Shown: positions 1-8,977, counted from the stretch's first letter. The stretch: DNA of 64,000 bases from an uncultured Myxococcales bacterium (GCA_903919145.1 CAIXGW010000033.1:1-64000); one strand, 5' to 3'. Notes: generated by a model not told the origin, from the sequence alone. Numbers and translations: made by a program.

Positions 1-98
1 CCGCGCTGGGGCGCGCGCTGGGGCCGGCGCAGGCCCTTGAGGCGCCGCAGCCCGCGCTGGGGCGCGCGCTGGGGCCGGCGCAGGCCCTTGAGGCGCCG
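1..98. repeat. 51-bp tandem repeat inside coding sequence
   Basis: A unit beginning CCGCGCTGGGGCGCGCGCTG at position 1 recurs at position 52, giving a 51-bp period, with more degenerate relatives continuing towards position 240. The period equals 17 codons, so the repeat preserves the reading frame of the minus-strand gene and encodes a Pro/Ala/Gln/Arg unit. Array length left of the window cannot be seen. Confidence 0.8.
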
Positions 99-537
99 GC
101 GCTTGCGCCTGAGCAGGCCTAGGCGCTGGAGACGCGGCAGGCACCGGCGCTGGAGGCGCCGGGGCTTGCGCCTGAACGGGTGCAGGCGCCGCCGCTGGAG
201 CCGCGGCGGGCACCGGCGCCTGGGCAGCTGGCAGGGCTTGGAGCGGCTTGGCCGAGCCCGTCGCCTCAAAGTCCAGCGTCGGAGCCGTGTCCGGCTTGCG
301 CTTGGGCTTGGCCCGGGCTGCGGGCTTGGCCGGCTGCGCCGCGACCGCTGCCTGTGGGGCCTCGGACGCCACCTCAGTTTTGGGCTTGCGCGGCTTGGCG
401 GCTGGCTTGGCGGCCGGCTCGGCAGCGGCAGCGGCAGAGCCAGAGCCAGAGGCGGGCGCAGGGGCGGGGGCAGCCGCCGGAGCCGGCAACAATTCAGCGC
501 CGCCGTCCACCGGTGGCTGTTTGCGGGGTCGTGCCAT
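1..537 (-). CDS. Ala/Pro-rich protein of unknown function (C-terminus outside window)
   Basis: Only the first 179 residues lie in the window; the frame starts at ATG 537 and stays open to the left edge. The visible part is low complexity: a basic start (MARPRKQPP), Ala/Pro/Lys-rich sequence, one short island that looks more ordered (TLDFEATGSAKPL, residues 89-101), then Pro-Ala-Gln blocks. Next to the edge a 17-residue unit is duplicated because a 51-bp DNA unit repeats in frame. Such sequence is usually a disordered extension in front of a folded domain, and that domain is not visible here. The gene starts 42 nt downstream of the AMIN-domain gene on the same strand, so co-transcription is likely. 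No function is assigned. Confidence 0.75.
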   Translation of the reverse strand, partial: MARPRKQPPVDGGAELLPAPAAAPAPAPASGSGSAAAAAEPAAKPAAKPRKPKTEVASEAPQAAVAAQPAKPAARAKPKRKPDTAPTLDFEATGSAKPLQALPAAQAPVPAAAPAAAPAPVQAQAPAPPAPVPAASPAPRPAQAQAPAPQGPAPAPARAPARAAAPQGPAPAPARAPAR

Positions 538-579
538 ATCAGCCTCAAATTGTGCGTGAACTGAGCGACTCTGTCTGGG

Positions 580-1365
580 CTACCGCGTCACATCGACAAA
601 CAGGTAGCGACCCAGGTGCGCAGAAAGATAGGGCCGGCGCTCGCGAAGCACAATCACCACCCGCGTGCCCTTGCCGCTCAGGTCCTCTGCCTTGATCATT
701 TCAACAGCCGTCGGAAAGGCCCCGGTCAGGATCTCGCGCTTTAGATTCTCATGCGAGATCGCCACTTGCGGAAGATCGATGACGATGTGCAGGTCGTCGG
801 GGCGGTAGACGTAGCCGCAGGCATTGCCCTCTACCTGCACATAGACGCGCGATCCATCGGCGTTGTTCTGAAAGCCGACCCAGCTCAGGTTCTGGACTTC
901 GACCTTGCAGCGGCCGCCCAGGGCCACCGAGGGCGCCTCGTTCCAGTCGGGCACATTGCCCTGGTAGGGCCGCTCTTTGTACAGGTTGCCGGCGCGATCG
1001 ACAAAAACCTCGCGCGCCCGATCGTCGCCCAGCAGCGGAAACGGAAAGGCCCGCGGCGGCGGCTGAAACGGCCCCAGCTTGACGGCGTCTTCGCCCACCG
1101 GGGTGGCCTCCACCTCTTGCGGAGCCCCGACGATGGGCGGCTTGTCAGCAGCCGACTTTTCGGCTGGCTTTTCAATGTCTTTGCCGGCAGTCTTGGCAGA
1201 TTTGTCGGCCTTGGCCGTCTTCTTCTCGGGCTTGGCTGCTGGGGCGGGCTTTTCGGCACCTACGGCTTCAGCGGCATGGCCTGAGGGGCCTGTCAGTGCA
1301 CTAAGGGCAAGCGCGATCGCCAAGATCGCCAGTGGTGTGGCCCGATTTTGCCCAAAAACCAGCAT
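580..1365 (-). CDS. secreted AMIN-domain protein
   Basis: A 261-residue protein with an N-terminal signal peptide (hydrophobic core LAILAIALALSAL), a Lys/Ala/Pro linker (about residues 35-75), and a C-terminal beta-rich region (about 151-259) that resembles an AMIN domain. The similarity lies in the pattern of a basic/hydrophobic strand, the ending ALHLGRYLFVDV-like motif (here SAHLGRYLFVDV) and the preceding VVIVLRERRPY strand. AMIN domains occur in PilQ secretins and in AmiC amidases, where they bind peptidoglycan or target envelope machinery. No secretin or amidase domain is attached, so this is a stand-alone AMIN protein. I chose ATG 1365 because GGAG lies 6 nt upstream; ATG 1386 is in frame but has no ribosome-binding site. 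Confidence 0.7.
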   Translation of the reverse strand: MLVFGQNRATPLAILAIALALSALTGPSGHAAEAVGAEKPAPAAKPEKKTAKADKSAKTAGKDIEKPAEKSAADKPPIVGAPQEVEATPVGEDAVKLGPFQPPPRAFPFPLLGDDRAREVFVDRAGNLYKERPYQGNVPDWNEAPSVALGGRCKVEVQNLSWVGFQNNADGSRVYVQVEGNACGYVYRPDDLHIVIDLPQVAISHENLKREILTGAFPTAVEMIKAEDLSGKGTRVVIVLRERRPYLSAHLGRYLFVDVTR

Positions 1366-1423
1366 CCTCTTCTCCAGTTCTGCCATGAGGGCTGTCGGCA
1401 GGGCAAGGGCCTCCGCCGCCTAC

Positions 1424-1451
1424 ACTCTATCACGGCACGGCAGGCCCGCAA
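1424..1451 (-). promoter_or_regulatory. candidate sigma-70 promoter for the AMIN gene
   Basis: On the minus strand TTGCGG (1451-1446) is followed after 16 nt by TAGAGT (1429-1424), between the lipoprotein terminator and the AMIN-domain gene. The -35 match is modest. Confidence 0.4.
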
Positions 1452-1481
1452 GAACAGCACCCAACTCGGCCAGCCACAGCC

Positions 1482-1523
1482 AAAAATGCCAAGGCCGCCC
1501 TCTGCACTAGGCAAAGGGCGGCC
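1482..1523 (-). terminator. rho-independent terminator after the 1588-2367 lipoprotein gene
   Basis: On the minus strand a perfect 9-bp GC-rich stem (GGCCGCCCT/AGGGCGGCC, plus-strand arms 1493-1501 and 1515-1523) is followed by TTGGCATTTTT. It lies 65 nt past the stop codon of the lipoprotein gene. Confidence 0.85.
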
Positions 1524-1587
1524 CCAGCAAAACTCACGACCGCAGGCTGTCCGGCCGATCAGGCCAGACTACTGGGCGCAAGCTGGA

Positions 1588-2367
1588 CTACTGGACCTTG
1601 ATCATGCCCTTGCTGCCGGTGAACTTGCCCAGGCTGATGAGGCCCTCGCCAGCCTTCTTGCTGACAAACACTTCGTACGCTTCGGCCGTGCAGATGCAGG
1701 ACTCCGGAGCGATGCCACCCGCCGGGCCGGTGCCGGCCTTCTTGTAGGTGGCGTCGACTTCGTAGACGTCCACTTCGTCGCCGGCCAGGATCTGGACCGC
1801 GCCGCCCTTGCCGTCGCAGGACTTGATGTCAGCCGTCGACACGCTGCAGGCGCCGATGGTGACTTCAACGGTACCACCGCTCAGGCCAAAGTAGCCGGTG
1901 TCGGGGGTGGCGTCGGCGTACATCTTGGTGTTCAGGCCGCCGGTGACGTCGTTCGGATCATTGTGGCACTCGGGCTTGATGGTGCCGTAGGTGCAGGTCT
2001 GCTTGGCAACGTCTTTCGAGCCCCACTTCGGGCACTTCGGGGTGGCGCCTTCCTTGTGAACCACGGTCTTGCCCACGCCCTTGAGCGCGCCCTTGGAGTC
2101 GTACACCGCGATGACGTCGATGTCGGCGCCGGCGCTGCTGGTGGTGCAGTCGGGGTTGGCTTCCGGGGCGCCGTCGATGGTGATGACGGTGTAGCCGGTC
2201 GGAGCCGTGGTGTCGCTGCCGCCGCCGCCGGTGTCGGTCGCGGTGTCGCCGGTGGTGCCGCCGTCGGTGCTGCCGCCGTCGGTGTCGGTGACGCTGGCGT
2301 CACAAGCGCTGAGCGCCATCATGCCACACAGGCCGAGGATTCCGAGGATCTTCTCAATCTTCTTCAT
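1588..2367 (-). CDS. lipoprotein of unknown function
   Basis: A 259-residue predicted lipoprotein. The signal peptide ends in lipobox LSAC (Cys22), followed by a Thr/Asp/Gly linker (about residues 25-55) of the kind common in myxobacterial surface lipoproteins. The remainder holds eight or so cysteines and beta-rich sequence with no family I recognise. The start is clear: AGAAGGAGAAG precedes ATG 2367. The gene appears monocistronic, with its own promoter (2491-2518) and terminator (1482-1523). It probably sits on the outer membrane; the function is unknown. Confidence 0.85.
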   Translation of the reverse strand: MKKIEKILGILGLCGMMALSACDASVTDTDGGSTDGGTTGDTATDTGGGGSDTTAPTGYTVITIDGAPEANPDCTTSSAGADIDVIAVYDSKGALKGVGKTVVHKEGATPKCPKWGSKDVAKQTCTYGTIKPECHNDPNDVTGGLNTKMYADATPDTGYFGLSGGTVEVTIGACSVSTADIKSCDGKGGAVQILAGDEVDVYEVDATYKKAGTGPAGGIAPESCICTAEAYEVFVSKKAGEGLISLGKFTGSKGMIKVQ

Positions 2368-2468
2368 ATCTTCTCCTTCGGCTCAGCGCCGACGACAGTA
2401 CGCCCAGTGGCTCTAAGCCAGGGGTCTGGTATTTGGCGCCCTGGCGTGGGCGGCAACAAAGTTCTGCA

Positions 2469-2482
2469 CTGGGGCTCCCCAG
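2469..2482 (-). promoter_or_regulatory. 5'-leader hairpin next to the predicted start site
   Basis: CTGGG/CCCAG stem with a 4-nt loop, beginning about 2 nt downstream of the start site predicted from the -10 box at 2491-2496. Confidence 0.45.
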
Positions 2483-2490
2483 GCAGCGCT

Positions 2491-2518
2491 AGGATAAAGG
2501 TCTCGCGCCATTAGTCAA
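2491..2518 (-). promoter_or_regulatory. sigma-70 promoter for the 1588-2367 lipoprotein gene
   Basis: Minus strand TTGACT (2518-2513), 16-nt spacer, TATCCT (2496-2491). Predicted start near 2484 gives a leader of about 117 nt before ATG 2367. Confidence 0.7.
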
Positions 2519-2692
2519 CAAGTCGGCGCTGCGGCCTGGACCCTCTGGGCCCCAGAAACGCAGCACAGCCCAGACTGATTCACCACAGCGGCTGGCAGGG
2601 CCCTCGACAAAATCGCTTGCGCAGAAACTTGCTCTGCCAGACACTATTGGCCCTTTGCGCCTACCCTAGCCGGTGCCCCCCAGGAGCGTTTG

Positions 2693-5440
2693 ATGCAGTG
2701 CGGACGATGCGGCCACGAGAACATCTCGTCTTTCCGCTTCTGCGAGGTCTGTCTGGCCGCCCTCAAGACTGAGGAAGCGACGGCGCGGTCAGAGAAACCA
2801 GAAGACGTGGTGGGTCGCTTTTTTGCCGATGCCGATATGATCGAGCAGGGGTCTGCCGAGGTCTCGCGCGGCCAGGTGGCGCCAGCCCGCTTTGAATTGC
2901 CCTGGCGCACCCAGGTCGACAACGCCCAGGACACCCTGTTTACCCGCAAGGAAGAACTGGGCCAGGTCGCGGGGCCCCTGATCGAGGGCCTGCGCACCCG
3001 CCGCTGCACCGCAGTGACGCTGCAAGGCGAGCACGGCTCGGGCCGCTCGACCCTGGTCGCCGCTGTCCGCGATCGCGTGGCCACGGAAGTCCCCCTGGCT
3101 CGCACACTGGTCGTCAGTGGCCAGGGCTGCGTACGCGCCTACTCGCTGATTGAGCGGCTGGTGCGCCTGCGCTTTGACATTGGCGAGTACCTGGCCGGCA
3201 CCATTGCCGGCGAGCGCTTTGAGCGCAGCGTAGAGGCCTTCTACGGCGACGCCGCCGGCGCCGAGGTCGCGCGCACCTGCGGCCCCATGCTGGGCTTTCA
3301 CTTCTGGAACGATCACGACATCGACTTCTTGGACCGCGGCGAGCAGGCCAGGCGCGCCCGCGAAGCCCTGTTCAACCTGCTTTACCGGGTGTTTCAAGAC
3401 CCGCCCACGCTCTTGGTGATAGACGATGCCGGCGAAGCGGACGCAGAGAGCTTGCAGGTCGCCGCCCAGGTGCTACAGGACGCTCCCGACACGCCGCTGG
3501 CCATGCTGTTTGTCACCGACCGGCGCGGCGCGGTGCGGCGACCGTGGCTGGCCGATCGGCCCATCCTGGAGCTGCAGCCGGTGCCGCTGCCGCGCCTCAT
3601 TGAGGTGGCCCAGCGCGCCCTGCGCGGCGTCAAGGGCACCGACGCCAACACTTTCAAGCCGCTGGCGGAGGCCGCCAACGGCCGTCCGGGCATGCTGCTG
3701 GCGGCGCTAGAGACCCTGGCCAAGCAGGGTGCGATCCGCCAAGTCAACGGCCAGTGGACCCTGGACCCGCAGCAGTGGGCCCAGGCCATCAGCCAGGGCG
3801 GCTTGTACGCGGAGCGCGGCGGCAAGCTAGACGGTCTGACGGACTTTCAGGTGCAAGTTGCCAGCTATGCTGCGGTTTTTGGCATCCGCTGCTGGGGAAG
3901 CGGCGTGGTGGCGCTGCTGCGCCTGGCCAACTCTGGGCAGGTGAGCCCCGGGCCGCGCACGGTGGGCGATCTGGGCCGAGACACGCTGCCAGAACAGGTT
4001 TTTGCCGCGCTGCAAGTGCTGACTGATCACGGCGTGCTGCTGGGCGAGGCGCAGAGCCAGGTCAGCGGCGAAGTGGCGGTGCGCTTCCTCGACGAGTCCG
4101 AGCGCCTGTCTCTGCTAGAACTCCACGACCAGGCCACGCTGCAGCGGCTGTCTCAGCAGGCCGCTGTCTGGCTGCAGATGGTCGCTGGCGATCGCGGCGC
4201 CGAGCTGGCCGAAGTGCTGGCGCCCCTGTGGTTGCTGGCGGGCGATCGGGTGCACGCGGCCCACGTCTACCTGCGCGCCGGCAAGAGCGCGCTGGACGAG
4301 TACCGCAACGACGCTGCCCTGCACTGCCTGGAGAAGGCCCGCGAGCTGGCGCCGACCGATCTGGCCCACGTTCACGTCGAGGCCGCCTTGGGCCTGGGCC
4401 GGCTGCACGAGTTTGACGGCAAATACGCCGACGCCGAGGGCCTGTACCGCGATGCCCTAGAGCTGGCGTGGCGGTTCCGGGCCCGATCGCTGGGCGCCAA
4501 GGCCCTGCAGCACCTGGGCCGGCTGTTTCGCACCCAGGGCAAGGTGGTGCAGGCCATTGATCACCTGGCGCCGGCGCTGCGGCTCTACGAAGCCTCGCAA
4601 GATATGCGGGGTTTGGCCTCGGCCTGCGACGACATCGGCCGAGCCTACTGGACAGCCGGGCGCCTGGACGCGGCCCAGCAATTCCTCAAGCGCGCAGCGC
4701 AGTACCGCGAGCGGCTGGGCGATCGGGCTGGCCAGGCGCACACCTTGACCAACCTGGGCATCGTCTTGCTGACCCGCGGCCGCATCGAGCAGGCCAAGAC
4801 CTACCTGGAGCGCGCCACTTCGCTGCAGCGCGAGCGCAAGAACCTGCTTGGCCTGGTAGAAGCGCTCAATGCCCTGGGCGCCGTGTGCGTGGCCAATGGC
4901 GAGCAAGACGCCGCCGTGGCAGCCATGGAAGAGGGGCTGGCGATGGCCAAGCGCGTCGGCAACCGCCGGATACTTGCGCTTTTGCAGAACAACCTGGGCG
5001 AAGTGCTGTGCATGTCAGGGCGCATCGACGAAGGCGAGACCCTGCTCTACAAGGCCGTAGAGAGCGCCGGGCGGCTGGGCGACCACGCGCTGCTGTCCGA
5101 TTCGGCGCGCAACTTGGCCTTGGCCGCCCACAAGCGCAATGACGGCGAGCGGGCCCTGAAGTGGGCGCGGCGCGCAGTGGCGGCCGCTGGCAGCTCTGAC
5201 GTGGTGCGGGCGCGGGCGTTTTCCCACAAGACCCTGGCAGAAATCCTGGCCGACACCGGCGACCCGACCGGCGCCGACGAAGCCTTTGCCCGCGCTGAAG
5301 AATGGTTTGGCAAAGCCGGAGAGATCCGCGAGTTGGGCAGCTGCCTGCAGGGCCATGCCGCGTTCTTGGTCCGACTGGGGCGCCAAGAGGAAGCCAAGGC
5401 TCTGCTTGACAGGGCCGACGAGCTGCAAGCCCAGCTCTGA
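2693..5440 (+). CDS. zinc-ribbon / AAA ATPase / TPR-repeat protein
   Basis: A 915-residue multidomain protein. It opens with a zinc ribbon (CxxC at residues 3-6 and 17-20), followed by a P-loop ATPase of the AAA_16/STAND type: Walker A GEHGSGRST near residue 112 and Walker B TLLVIDDAG near 240. The C-terminal half (about 520-900) is a run of tetratricopeptide repeats. This architecture matches the ATPase-TPR half of large bacterial signalling proteins that often carry a kinase or cyclase domain, but no kinase, cyclase or DNA-binding domain is present. ATG 2693 is chosen over TTG 2690 because CAGGAG ends 6 nt before it. The protein lacks a signal peptide and is cytoplasmic. It is probably a nucleotide-dependent signalling scaffold; its partner is not evident from neighbours. 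Confidence 0.85.
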   Translation: MQCGRCGHENISSFRFCEVCLAALKTEEATARSEKPEDVVGRFFADADMIEQGSAEVSRGQVAPARFELPWRTQVDNAQDTLFTRKEELGQVAGPLIEGLRTRRCTAVTLQGEHGSGRSTLVAAVRDRVATEVPLARTLVVSGQGCVRAYSLIERLVRLRFDIGEYLAGTIAGERFERSVEAFYGDAAGAEVARTCGPMLGFHFWNDHDIDFLDRGEQARRAREALFNLLYRVFQDPPTLLVIDDAGEADAESLQVAAQVLQDAPDTPLAMLFVTDRRGAVRRPWLADRPILELQPVPLPRLIEVAQRALRGVKGTDANTFKPLAEAANGRPGMLLAALETLAKQGAIRQVNGQWTLDPQQWAQAISQGGLYAERGGKLDGLTDFQVQVASYAAVFGIRCWGSGVVALLRLANSGQVSPGPRTVGDLGRDTLPEQVFAALQVLTDHGVLLGEAQSQVSGEVAVRFLDESERLSLLELHDQATLQRLSQQAAVWLQMVAGDRGAELAEVLAPLWLLAGDRVHAAHVYLRAGKSALDEYRNDAALHCLEKARELAPTDLAHVHVEAALGLGRLHEFDGKYADAEGLYRDALELAWRFRARSLGAKALQHLGRLFRTQGKVVQAIDHLAPALRLYEASQDMRGLASACDDIGRAYWTAGRLDAAQQFLKRAAQYRERLGDRAGQAHTLTNLGIVLLTRGRIEQAKTYLERATSLQRERKNLLGLVEALNALGAVCVANGEQDAAVAAMEEGLAMAKRVGNRRILALLQNNLGEVLCMSGRIDEGETLLYKAVESAGRLGDHALLSDSARNLALAAHKRNDGERALKWARRAVAAAGSSDVVRARAFSHKTLAEILADTGDPTGADEAFARAEEWFGKAGEIRELGSCLQGHAAFLVRLGRQEEAKALLDRADELQAQL

Positions 5441-5827
5441 CCCACGCGGCCCGACCCGGCCAATTCGACCCAAAATCCCCGGTAGATCTAGCCAGCTGGC
5501 TCTTCACCCCAGGGCCGGGCTCAGCCCCCTGGCTGCCAAGCTGCGTCGCGGCGAAATCGACAGAGCAGGATGGCAAATCCCGCGGGCTGGATCGAATTGT
5601 CACTCTACCCCCCCTATCGGCCTGACACGCATGTCAGGGTTGCGCACCGAAAGGGCCCGATGTCGCCGGGCGGCCACCAGCGAATCCTTTCGGCGCGCCA
5701 TGCATCTAACCCAACATCGGGCAGTTGGCCCAAACATTGCATGAGTAGAAAAGCAGAATCCGCAGGGCAAGGTCAGCCGACCAAGGCCCTGGGCACTTTC
5801 TCTCTTGTTGTTGCGACGAGGTCGACC
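5441..5827. other. intergenic region upstream of the sigma-factor gene, 387 nt
   Basis: The frame of the sigma factor is open back to about 5570, but that stretch has no sigma homology and lacks a ribosome-binding site, so I treat it as leader. The region contains a perfect 7-bp inverted repeat at 5621-5638. I found no strong promoter pair. Confidence 0.6.
5621..5638. promoter_or_regulatory. perfect inverted repeat upstream of the sigma-factor gene
   Basis: CCTGACA-CGCA-TGTCAGG: 7-bp arms, 4-nt spacer, about 190 nt before the sigma-factor start. It could be an operator or a leader hairpin. There is no T-tract, so it is not an obvious terminator. Confidence 0.5.
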
Positions 5828-7423
5828 ATGGAAAGCGCACAAATGACCGAACCGTTGTCGCTGGAAGACGTCGAGTTGCCACCGCTGCTCGAGGATCTTT
5901 CTTCTCACGAGGATCCGCTGGCTGAGCTGCGCTTTGTGCGCCGCCCTGCAGAGATGGAAGACTCGGTGCAGCAGCACCTGGATCCGACCATGCTGTACCT
6001 GCAGCACATCGGCCGGGTCAGCCTGCTGTCTCGCGATGGCGAGGCCGACGTTGCACGGCGCATAGAGGACAACTCTGCGGACATCCTGGTCATCCTAGAG
6101 AGGGTACCGTGTTGTCGGCCGCTGATGACCACGCTGCCGACCCAGATGGCGACCGACCACGACCTGCTGCGCGAGTGGACCGAGCCAGACGCCTGGCGCG
6201 ACCGCGACGCCCGCCTGACCACCCTGGCCCGCGCCGAGCGCTTTCGCGAGCGGGTGCAGGCCCTGGATGCCGAGGTCGATGCGATGCGCGTGCTGCAGGC
6301 GGAGGCCGAAGCGGCGGGCAATCCAGAGGTGGCCGGTCACAAGCGCCTGCCGCTGCTGACCCAGGCGATGCGCAGCAAGTACCGCACCTTCTGGGAGGAC
6401 CGCACCGGAGAGAAGCTCATCTGCAAGGCGCTGGAGCTGCAGCAGTCCACCGCCCGCCAGCTGGTGCGGGCCGAACAGGCCCTGCGGACCTTGATGGAAG
6501 AGCTCGGCCTGAGCCGCGAAGAGGCGGTGGCCCAAGCCGAAGGCGCCCCGCAGCGCGCCCGCAGCGACGCCGGCAAGAAGCGCCAGCTGCTGGGCGAAGC
6601 CGTGGCTGCCGTCCTGGAGGGCGAAGAAGCCTATGGCGCGCCGGCCGATCAGGCCAATCGCGACCTGCGGCGGGTCCGCGATGCCCAGCGGGCGATTGCC
6701 GACGCCCGCAGCGTGATGGTGCAGGCCAATCTGCGGCTGGTGGTCTCGATCGCCAAGCGCTACCTCAACCGCGGCATGGCGCTGCTCGATCTGGTGCAGG
6801 AAGGCAACATCGGCCTCATCAAGGCGGTCGAGAAGTTTGAGTGGCAGCGCGGCTACAAGTTCAGCACCTATGCGACCTGGTGGATTCGCCAGTCGATCAC
6901 CCGATCGATTGCCGACTCTGGCCGAACGATCCGCATCCCGGTGCACCTGATTGAGGCGCTCAACCGGATCTTGCGCGAGCGCGCCGCCTTAGAGCAGTCC
7001 CTGGGCCGCGAGCCAACGGTCGAAGAGCTGTCTACCCGCTGCGAGCAGCCGCTGGACCAGGTAGAGACGATCCTGCGGATGGTGCGCTCGCCGCTGTCTC
7101 TGGACGCTCCGGTGGGCGAGGACGATGCCCAGCTGGTCGACTTTGTCGAAGACCACAATGCGGTCAAAGGCATTGACGTGTGCCTGGGCCGCGACCTGCG
7201 CCAGCAGACCCAGCGCGCGCTGACCAAGCTGCACCCGCGCGAAGAGGCCGTGCTGCGGCTGCGCTTTGGCATCGGCGGCAATGACGAGTGCCTGACCCTG
7301 GAGCAGGTTGGCGAGATGTTCAACCTGACCCGCGAGCGCATTCGCCAGATCGAGACCGCCGCGCTGCGCAAGCTGCAGAGCCCGGCCAACCGCGATCAGC
7401 TCGCTGCCCTGCTCGAAGCCTGA
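5828..7423 (+). CDS. rpoD: RpoD-family RNA polymerase sigma factor
   Basis: A 531-residue sigma-70 protein. Region 1.2 ([16 protein letters not shown], near residue 52) is followed by a long non-conserved spacer (about 85-285) and regions 2.1-2.4 ([45 protein letters not shown]). Region 3 follows, and region 4.2 carries the helix-turn-helix [20 protein letters not shown] near the C-terminus. The IRIPVHLIE motif is typical of primary or group-2 factors. It is shorter than most delta-type RpoD proteins, apparently because region 1.1 is reduced. ATG 5828 has GAGG 6 nt upstream; ATG 5843 is an alternative. dnaG, the usual rpoD neighbour, is not here, so primary-sigma status is likely but unproven. 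A strong terminator follows at 7454-7496. Confidence 0.85.
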   Translation: MESAQMTEPLSLEDVELPPLLEDLSSHEDPLAELRFVRRPAEMEDSVQQHLDPTMLYLQHIGRVSLLSRDGEADVARRIEDNSADILVILERVPCCRPLMTTLPTQMATDHDLLREWTEPDAWRDRDARLTTLARAERFRERVQALDAEVDAMRVLQAEAEAAGNPEVAGHKRLPLLTQAMRSKYRTFWEDRTGEKLICKALELQQSTARQLVRAEQALRTLMEELGLSREEAVAQAEGAPQRARSDAGKKRQLLGEAVAAVLEGEEAYGAPADQANRDLRRVRDAQRAIADARSVMVQANLRLVVSIAKRYLNRGMALLDLVQEGNIGLIKAVEKFEWQRGYKFSTYATWWIRQSITRSIADSGRTIRIPVHLIEALNRILRERAALEQSLGREPTVEELSTRCEQPLDQVETILRMVRSPLSLDAPVGEDDAQLVDFVEDHNAVKGIDVCLGRDLRQQTQRALTKLHPREEAVLRLRFGIGGNDECLTLEQVGEMFNLTRERIRQIETAALRKLQSPANRDQLAALLEA

Positions 7424-7453
7424 TCTCGCCAGCAGCGGATCGCCCAAACCGTG

Positions 7454-7496
7454 CGGCAGGCCCCAAACTAACCGGGGCTGCCGTATCGTGTTTTTT
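7454..7496 (+). terminator. rho-independent terminator after rpoD
   Basis: CGGCAG(G)CCCC pairs with GGGGCTGCCG around a short loop (one bulged G), followed by TATCGTG and six T residues at 7491-7496. It begins 30 nt past the rpoD stop codon. Confidence 0.9.
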
Positions 7497-7522
7497 GGCG
7501 CAGCGTTGGACAGATCAAAGGC

Positions 7523-7551
7523 TTGCCGCCGCGGCCCGCGCCCGCTAAACT
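7523..7551 (+). promoter_or_regulatory. candidate sigma-70 promoter for the CBM9-like lipoprotein and mazG
   Basis: TTGCCG (7523-7528), 17-nt spacer, TAAACT (7546-7551), directly after the rpoD terminator and 53 nt before ATG 7604. Confidence 0.55.
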
Positions 7552-7562
7552 GCGCCGGCCGC

Positions 7563-7585
7563 GTGCCCCACCGCTTTGGGGGCAC
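7563..7585 (+). promoter_or_regulatory. 5'-leader hairpin
   Basis: GTGCCCC (7563-7569) pairs with GGGGCAC (7579-7585). It begins about 5 nt after the predicted start site and leaves the AAGGAG ribosome-binding site (7593-7598) exposed. Confidence 0.45.
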
Positions 7586-7603
7586 CTTTGCCAAGGAGTT
7601 CTG

Positions 7604-8977
7604 ATGGTGACGTTTGCCCGCCGCGCGATGATTGTCGCTTTTGCCTTGACTGCCCTGACCGCTGCAGGGTGCCGCCGCCCGGCGGGCCAGCAGGTGGTGC
7701 TGACCAAGGACCAGGAGCAGCAGATCGCAGAGAACGTGCTGAGCGCCCCACCGGCCGATCTGCAAAACAAGAGCGACACCAAGTTTGAAGACAAGCTGAC
7801 CCTGCTGGGCTACGACATCAAAGGCGAGCCCAAGAAAGGCGGCACCTTTGATCTGGTGATGTACTACCGCGTGGACCAGCCGGTTCAGGGCGACTGGAAG
7901 ATCTTTGTGCACCTCGAGGCCCCCGGCAAGCGCCGCGCGCCCTTTGATCACTATGGCGTGGGCGGGCTGTACCCGGTCGGCAGCTGGAAGAAGGGCGAGA
8001 TCGTCCGCGATGTGGTCCAGATCCAGGTCCCCAGCGACTGGAACGAGGGCGACGCGCAGATCCTGATTGGCTTCTTTGACTGGGGCCTCTACAACACCAC
8101 CCAGGGCGATCGCCGCTTGAAGGTCGCCTCGCCGGGCGCCCTGAAGGTGCTGGACGATGGCCGGGTGCTGGTCACCACCGTCAAGCTGGACGGCGCTGCG
8201 GCGGCGCCAGGCGGGGCCGGCAATGAGCGGGCGCCCATGGACATGCGCGCGGTGGCGGCCCTGGCGGCAACCCTAAGCGAATACAACGTGCACCAGACCA
8301 GCGCTGCGCCAACGATTGACGGCAAAGACGACGACGCCATTTGGCAGTCCGCGCCGTCGATCCAGGTCAGCCGCCAGCCCGACGGCCAGCCGCTTGCCGG
8401 CAACATCCGCACCACCGCTCGCTTGGCGTGGGACAGCGAGGCCCTGTACCTGACCGCCCGCACCCGCGACTCGGACGTGCGCAACGCCCACACCGCCAAC
8501 GACTCGACCTTGTGGGAGGGCGACAACATCGAGCTGTTCCTGCGCCTGCCCGATCAGAACGGCAAGTACGTGGAGCTGCAGATCGCCCCCAACGGCGCGC
8601 GCTTTGACGCTCAGTTCACCGGGCCGCGCACCCCCAAGTGGGAAGAAGCCTCCAAGTTTGAGTCGGGGATCACCCACGCCGTTCAGGTCGATGGCCAGGT
8701 CAATGCCGACGGCGAAGACCGCGGCTTTACGGTCGAGGCCAAGATCCCGTGGAAGGGCCTGGGCCTGGCGGCAGCTCCGGCCATCGGCACCGTGCTAGAG
8801 GCCAACATCTACCGCATTGACGACAAGGGCACCCACGACATTGCCCACATGGGCGTGTGGGCTCCGGTCGGCAACGACTTTCACAAGCTGGACGGCGCGG
8901 GCAAGCTCAAGCTCATCGCCGCGCCAAGCGCTGCCGCAGCCCCGCAAGCAGCCCCTGCGGTTCGCCCAGCGCCGTGA
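7604..8977 (+). CDS. lipoprotein with C-terminal CBM9-like domain
   Basis: A 457-residue predicted lipoprotein: signal peptide ending in lipobox TAAGC (Cys23). Residues about 50-190 form a beta-sandwich-like region of the type found in glycosyltransferase-associated periplasmic proteins. Residues about 228-445 match the family-9 carbohydrate-binding/DOMON-like fold, with the signature order PTIDGKDDDAIW, ARLAWDSEALYL, LWEGDNIELFL and FTVEAKIPWKGLG. CBM9-type domains bind sugars or other small ligands. No catalytic module is present. AAGGAG sits 5 nt before ATG 7604. The stop codon overlaps the GTG start of mazG by 4 nt (GTGA), so the two are translationally coupled although no functional link is obvious. 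Confidence 0.8.
   Translation: MVTFARRAMIVAFALTALTAAGCRRPAGQQVVLTKDQEQQIAENVLSAPPADLQNKSDTKFEDKLTLLGYDIKGEPKKGGTFDLVMYYRVDQPVQGDWKIFVHLEAPGKRRAPFDHYGVGGLYPVGSWKKGEIVRDVVQIQVPSDWNEGDAQILIGFFDWGLYNTTQGDRRLKVASPGALKVLDDGRVLVTTVKLDGAAAAPGGAGNERAPMDMRAVAALAATLSEYNVHQTSAAPTIDGKDDDAIWQSAPSIQVSRQPDGQPLAGNIRTTARLAWDSEALYLTARTRDSDVRNAHTANDSTLWEGDNIELFLRLPDQNGKYVELQIAPNGARFDAQFTGPRTPKWEEASKFESGITHAVQVDGQVNADGEDRGFTVEAKIPWKGLGLAAAPAIGTVLEANIYRIDDKGTHDIAHMGVWAPVGNDFHKLDGAGKLKLIAAPSAAAAPQAAPAVRPAP

Larger units (their letters stand above)
2368..2692. other. divergent intergenic region, 325 nt
   Basis: Separates the minus-strand lipoprotein gene from the plus-strand ATPase gene. It holds the minus-strand promoter and leader hairpin listed separately. 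On the plus strand CAGGAG (2681-2686) is the ribosome-binding site for the ATPase gene. I found no convincing plus-strand promoter and no small gene. Confidence 0.7.

Noticed and set aside
1-120. The repeated block considered as a CRISPR array or mobile element end
   Set aside because: The repeat has no unique spacers, its period is a codon multiple and it is in frame with a minus-strand coding region.
5570-5827. An 86-residue N-terminal extension of the sigma factor
   Set aside because: It has no sigma homology or ribosome-binding site; ATG 5828 with GAGG upstream gives the expected N-terminus.
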